Positions 61,490 to 64,000 of a stretch of DNA of 64,000 nucleotides are shown here, one piece after another. This DNA comes from Sva-07 sp964651825 (GTDB lineage: Bacteria > Actinomycetota > Acidimicrobiia > Acidimicrobiales > Ilumatobacteraceae): positions 1-64,000 of the forward strand of contig CAZYWK010000010.1 in assembly GCA_964651825.1 (NCBI GenBank), written 5' to 3'. The translations under genes and the position numbers were made by a program. The notes below the pieces were generated by a model. The model saw nothing but the letters and a program-made list of their open reading frames with translations, searched no databases and was not told where the DNA came from. Within the stretch, counting starts at the first letter, position 1; the number at the start of each line of letters is the position of its first letter.

Positions 61490-62298
61490 GCGAGCCGTCG
61501 AGCCGCACCGGCACGCTCGCCCGCTGGGGCCTGAACGGCTTCGCCGCGCTCGCCCTCTTCTACCTGTTCATGCCGATCCTGTGGATCGTCATCTACTCGT
61601 TCAACAAGCCGGTCGGCAAGTTCAACTTCGTCTGGCAGGAGTTCACGCTCGACAACTGGGGCGACCCGTTCAAGGACGAGGCGCTCACCGACGCGCTGTG
61701 GGAGAGCCTCAAGATCGCGGGCGTCTCCACGCTGATCGCCACCGTGCTCGGCACGCTGATCGCCATCGCGCTGGCCCGCTACAAGTTCGCCGGGGTCGGC
61801 CTGCTGGCGTTCATGCTCGTGCTGCCGCTCACGACGCCGGAGATCGTCATCGGTTCGTCGCTCGCCACGCTGTTCCTCGACCAGGACGTCGACCGCGGCT
61901 TTCGCACGATCGTCATCGCCCACGTCATGTTCCAGGTCAGCTTCGTCGCGCTGACCGTGCGGGCCCGCGCCCGCGGCTTCGACTGGGGCCTGGAGCAGGC
62001 CGCGCAGGACCTCGGGGCCTCACCGATGCGCACGTTCTGGAAGGTCACGTTCCCGCTGCTGCTGCCCGGCATCCTCGCCGCCGCGCTGCTGGCGTTCGCC
62101 CTGTCGATCGACGACTTCATCATCACGCTGTTCAACGCCGGCTCGGTGAGCACGTTCCCGCTGTACATCAACGCCAGCTTCAAGGTGTCGTTCAGCCCGC
62201 AGATCAACGTGCTCGCCACGACGATCCTGATCTTCTCCGTCGCCCTCCTCGCCGCCGGCGCCCTCTGGGGCATGTACCGCGACAAGCGCAACACCTGA
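61486..62298 (+). CDS. potC: Polyamine ABC transporter permease
   Basis: A 270-aa permease, normal for PotC. The EAA loop is EQAAQDLGASPMRTFWKVTFPLLLPG, and SIDDFIITLF is a family hallmark. GTG at 61486 overlaps the potB stop, so the two permeases are made together. It ends the pot operon; a repeat-rich gap follows. Confidence 0.92.
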   Translation: MSEPSSRTGTLARWGLNGFAALALFYLFMPILWIVIYSFNKPVGKFNFVWQEFTLDNWGDPFKDEALTDALWESLKIAGVSTLIATVLGTLIAIALARYKFAGVGLLAFMLVLPLTTPEIVIGSSLATLFLDQDVDRGFRTIVIAHVMFQVSFVALTVRARARGFDWGLEQAAQDLGASPMRTFWKVTFPLLLPGILAAALLAFALSIDDFIITLFNAGSVSTFPLYINASFKVSFSPQINVLATTILIFSVALLAAGALWGMYRDKRNT

Positions 62299-62353
62299 CG
62301 CCCCGCCGTGCCCCTGGCCGGTGCCGAGTCGCCTCGCCCGCCCACCCCCGAGG

Positions 62354-62462
62354 TTTGCGACAGACTTCCTGCGCACGGGTCGGCCGAACGACTGCCACAA
62401 ATCCCCGCTCCCAGATTTCCGGCAGACACTCTGCGCACGGGTCGGCCGAATGACTGCCACAA
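62354..62462. repeat. Family D repeat, two tandem units
   Basis: Two units of about 48 bp (62354-62401 and 62414-62462) share CTGCGCACGGGTCGGCCGAA and end in GACTGCCACAAA. Within each unit TTTGCGACAG or TTTCCGGCAG pairs imperfectly (8 of 10) with the terminal CTGCCACAAA, so each can fold as a hairpin. Confidence 0.85.
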
Positions 62463-62573
62463 ACTGCGGGGGCGAGGGCGGGAGGGGGCGAGGGGTGCGC
62501 GCCGGCGAGCGACGGCGAGGGTGCGCGCCCGCGAGCGACGGATCGGCTCAGGAATCGAGGTTGGCCATGACGT

Positions 62574-62673
62574 NNNNNNNNNNNNNNNNNNNNNNNNNNN
62601 NNNNNNNNNNNNNNNNNNNNNNNNNNNNNNNNNNNNNNNNNNNNNNNNNNNNNNNNNNNNNNNNNNNNNNNNN
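62574..62673. other. 100-N gap with 29-bp identical flanks
   Basis: 62545-62573 and 62674-62702 are the same 29 bases, which encode the end of the aldehyde dehydrogenase gene. A scaffolding artefact, or hidden repeats, is likely. Confidence 0.8.
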
Positions 62674-62676
62674 GGC

Positions 62677-64000
62677 TCAGGAATCGAGGTTGGCCATGAC
62701 GTGCTTGATGCGGGTGTAGTCGTCGAGGGCGTAGCCGGACAGGTCCTTGCCGTAGCCGGACTTCTTGTAGCCGCCGTGGGGCATCTCGGCCACGAGCGGG
62801 ATGTGGGTGTTGATCCACACGCAGCCGAAGTCGAGCGCCTTCGACATCCGCATCGCCCGCCCGAAGTCCTTCGTCCACACCGACGACGCCAGCCCGTACT
62901 CGACGCCGTTGGCCCACTCGACCGCCTGGGCCTCGTCGCTGAATCGCTGCACGGTGATGACCGGGCCGAAGATCTCGTCCTGGACCATCTCGTCGCCCTG
63001 TTCCAGCCCGGCGATCACCGTCGGCTCGTAGAAGAAGCCGTCACCATCCACCCGTGAACCGCCGGTCACGACCTCGGCGTGGCCCGGCGTGCGGCCGACC
63101 ATGTCGCCCACCCGCGCCAGTTGGTTGGCGTTGTTGAGCGGACCGTAGAGCACGTCCTCGTCGTCGGGCATCCCGGTCTTCGTGCCGCGTGCCTGCTCGG
63201 CCAGTGCGGCGACGAAGTCGTCGTAGACGCCGGGCGCGGCGATCACCCGGGTCGCCGCGGTGCAGTCCTGGCCGGCGTTGAAGTACCCGGCGACCGCGAT
63301 GCCCTCGGCCGCGGCCTCGATGTCGGCGTCGTCGAACACGACCACCGGCGCCTTGCCACCGAGCTCAAGATGGCAGCGCTTCAGGCTCTGCGCCGCCGCG
63401 GTCGCCACCTCGATGCCGGCCCGCACCGAGCCGGTCACGCTGACCATCGCCGGCGTCGGGTGCACCACCATCGCCCGCCCGGTGTCACGGTCGCCGCACA
63501 CGACGTTGAACACGCCCGGTGGCAGAAACTCCGCCGCGATCTCGGCGAGCAGCGTGGTCGACGCCGGCGTCGTGTCGCTCGGCTTGAGCACCACCGTGTT
63601 GCCGGCGGCGATCGCCGGCCCGAACTTCCAGACCGCCATCATCATCGGGTAGTTCCACGGAGCCACCTGGGCACACACGCCGACCGGCTCGCGCCGGACG
63701 AACGAGGTCATGTTGGCCATGTACTCCCCTGCGCTCTTGCCCTCCAGGTTGCGGGCGGCGCCGGCGAAGAAGCGGATCTGGTCGACCATCGGCGGGATCT
63801 CCTCCGACGCCACCAGGTGTGCCGGCTTGCCGCAGTTCTCGACCTCCAGCGCGATCAGCTCGTCGGCACGCGCCTCGACCGCGTCGGCGATGCGGATCAG
63901 CGCCAGCGCGCGTTCACTCGGCGTCGCGTCGCGCCAACCCGAGAACGCGGCCCCGGCCGCGGCCATGGCGCGGTCGACGTCGGCCTCGGTGCTGAGCGGC
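62677..64000 (-). CDS. patD: Gamma-aminobutyraldehyde dehydrogenase (PatD-like), partial
   Basis: NAD-dependent aldehyde dehydrogenase whose start lies beyond the window; the frame is open to the last base (STEADVDRAMAAAGAAF). Catalytic Cys is in GQDCTAATR, Glu in HLELGGKAP, and APWNYPMMMAVWKFGPAI is the NAD-site segment. The C-terminal GYKKSGYGKDLSGYALDDYTRIKHVM is characteristic of PatD, which oxidises 4-aminobutanal to GABA. This fits the aminotransferase and polyamine importer in the same locus. The gene is convergent with potC. Confidence 0.9.
   Translation of the reverse strand, partial: PLSTEADVDRAMAAAGAAFSGWRDATPSERALALIRIADAVEARADELIALEVENCGKPAHLVASEEIPPMVDQIRFFAGAARNLEGKSAGEYMANMTSFVRREPVGVCAQVAPWNYPMMMAVWKFGPAIAAGNTVVLKPSDTTPASTTLLAEIAAEFLPPGVFNVVCGDRDTGRAMVVHPTPAMVSVTGSVRAGIEVATAAAQSLKRCHLELGGKAPVVVFDDADIEAAAEGIAVAGYFNAGQDCTAATRVIAAPGVYDDFVAALAEQARGTKTGMPDDEDVLYGPLNNANQLARVGDMVGRTPGHAEVVTGGSRVDGDGFFYEPTVIAGLEQGDEMVQDEIFGPVITVQRFSDEAQAVEWANGVEYGLASSVWTKDFGRAMRMSKALDFGCVWINTHIPLVAEMPHGGYKKSGYGKDLSGYALDDYTRIKHVMANLDS

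Larger units (their letters stand above)
62299..62676. other. Repeat-rich gap between convergent genes
   Basis: No gene is supported. It holds the family D repeats (62354-62462), low-complexity GGCGAGGG-rich sequence, and the 100-N gap. The few in-frame stretches translate repeats only. Confidence 0.7.

Overview
The window is a very GC-rich chromosome segment with densely packed genes, GTG starts and 4-nt GTGA/ATGA overlaps. It carries an actinobacterial bL37 ribosomal protein, an ECF41 (SigJ-like) sigma factor, a BTAD/AfsR regulator and LPxTG-type surface proteins. Together these point to an actinobacterium. The DUF4012 protein and the 'PxRxxDTR' surface domains make an Acidimicrobiia (Ilumatobacter-like) origin likely, but that is inference. 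No rRNA, tRNA, CRISPR array, prophage or transposase was seen.

Layout. 0.1-9.2 kb is metabolic and regulatory: GH13 alpha-glucosidase, large BTAD regulator, SLC13-type transporter, PfkB sugar kinase, DinB-like protein. 9.2-17.7 kb holds a sortase-type surface protein, a methyltransferase, an ABC-F ATPase, a truncated YjbR protein, a Baeyer-Villiger-type monooxygenase, a crotonase, GDP-fucose synthase and a YbaK-type deacylase. 17.8-28.5 kb is an all-plus-strand surface-protein block: a VaFE/LPRTG adhesin, a DUF4012 membrane protein, a two-repeat LPRTG protein, then a TasA-like protein, a SipW-type signal peptidase, a membrane protein and a second SipW-type substrate. 28.6-43.8 kb is mixed: VOC protein with prolyl oligopeptidase, bL37, beta-lactamase-family hydrolase, FAD oxidoreductase coupled to an ECF41 sigma factor, PHP protein, F420-type reductase, 2OG oxygenase, LysR and HxlR regulators, acyl-CoA dehydrogenase-like enzyme and a TldD/TldE pair. 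43.9-53.5 kb holds pirin, carboxylesterase, P450, MOSC protein, SGNH hydrolase, amidase and an SRPBCC protein. 53.5-64.0 kb is a polyamine locus: class III aminotransferase and amine oxidoreductase on the minus strand, a surface beta-propeller protein, potA-potD-potB-potC, and a PatD-like aldehyde dehydrogenase that runs off the window.

Two themes cut across the genes. First, at least four families of short palindromic intergenic repeats sit at gene ends, and several supply stop codons, C-terminal tails or an internal peptide to proteins. Second, at least 16 genes have a TANNNT -10 hexamer ending only 6-9 nt before the start codon, so leaderless transcription looks common, including two tightly overlapping divergent promoter pairs.

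The most instructive regulatory unit is the ECF41 locus. The oxidoreductase gene in front of the sigma factor has TGTCACA-N16-CGTC, the motif known for ECF41 target promoters, placed so that the message would begin at or beside the ATG. The three 100-N runs are probably scaffolding artefacts: each is flanked by the same sequence on both sides (55, 55 and 29 bp), and collapsing the two coding ones restores full reading frames.
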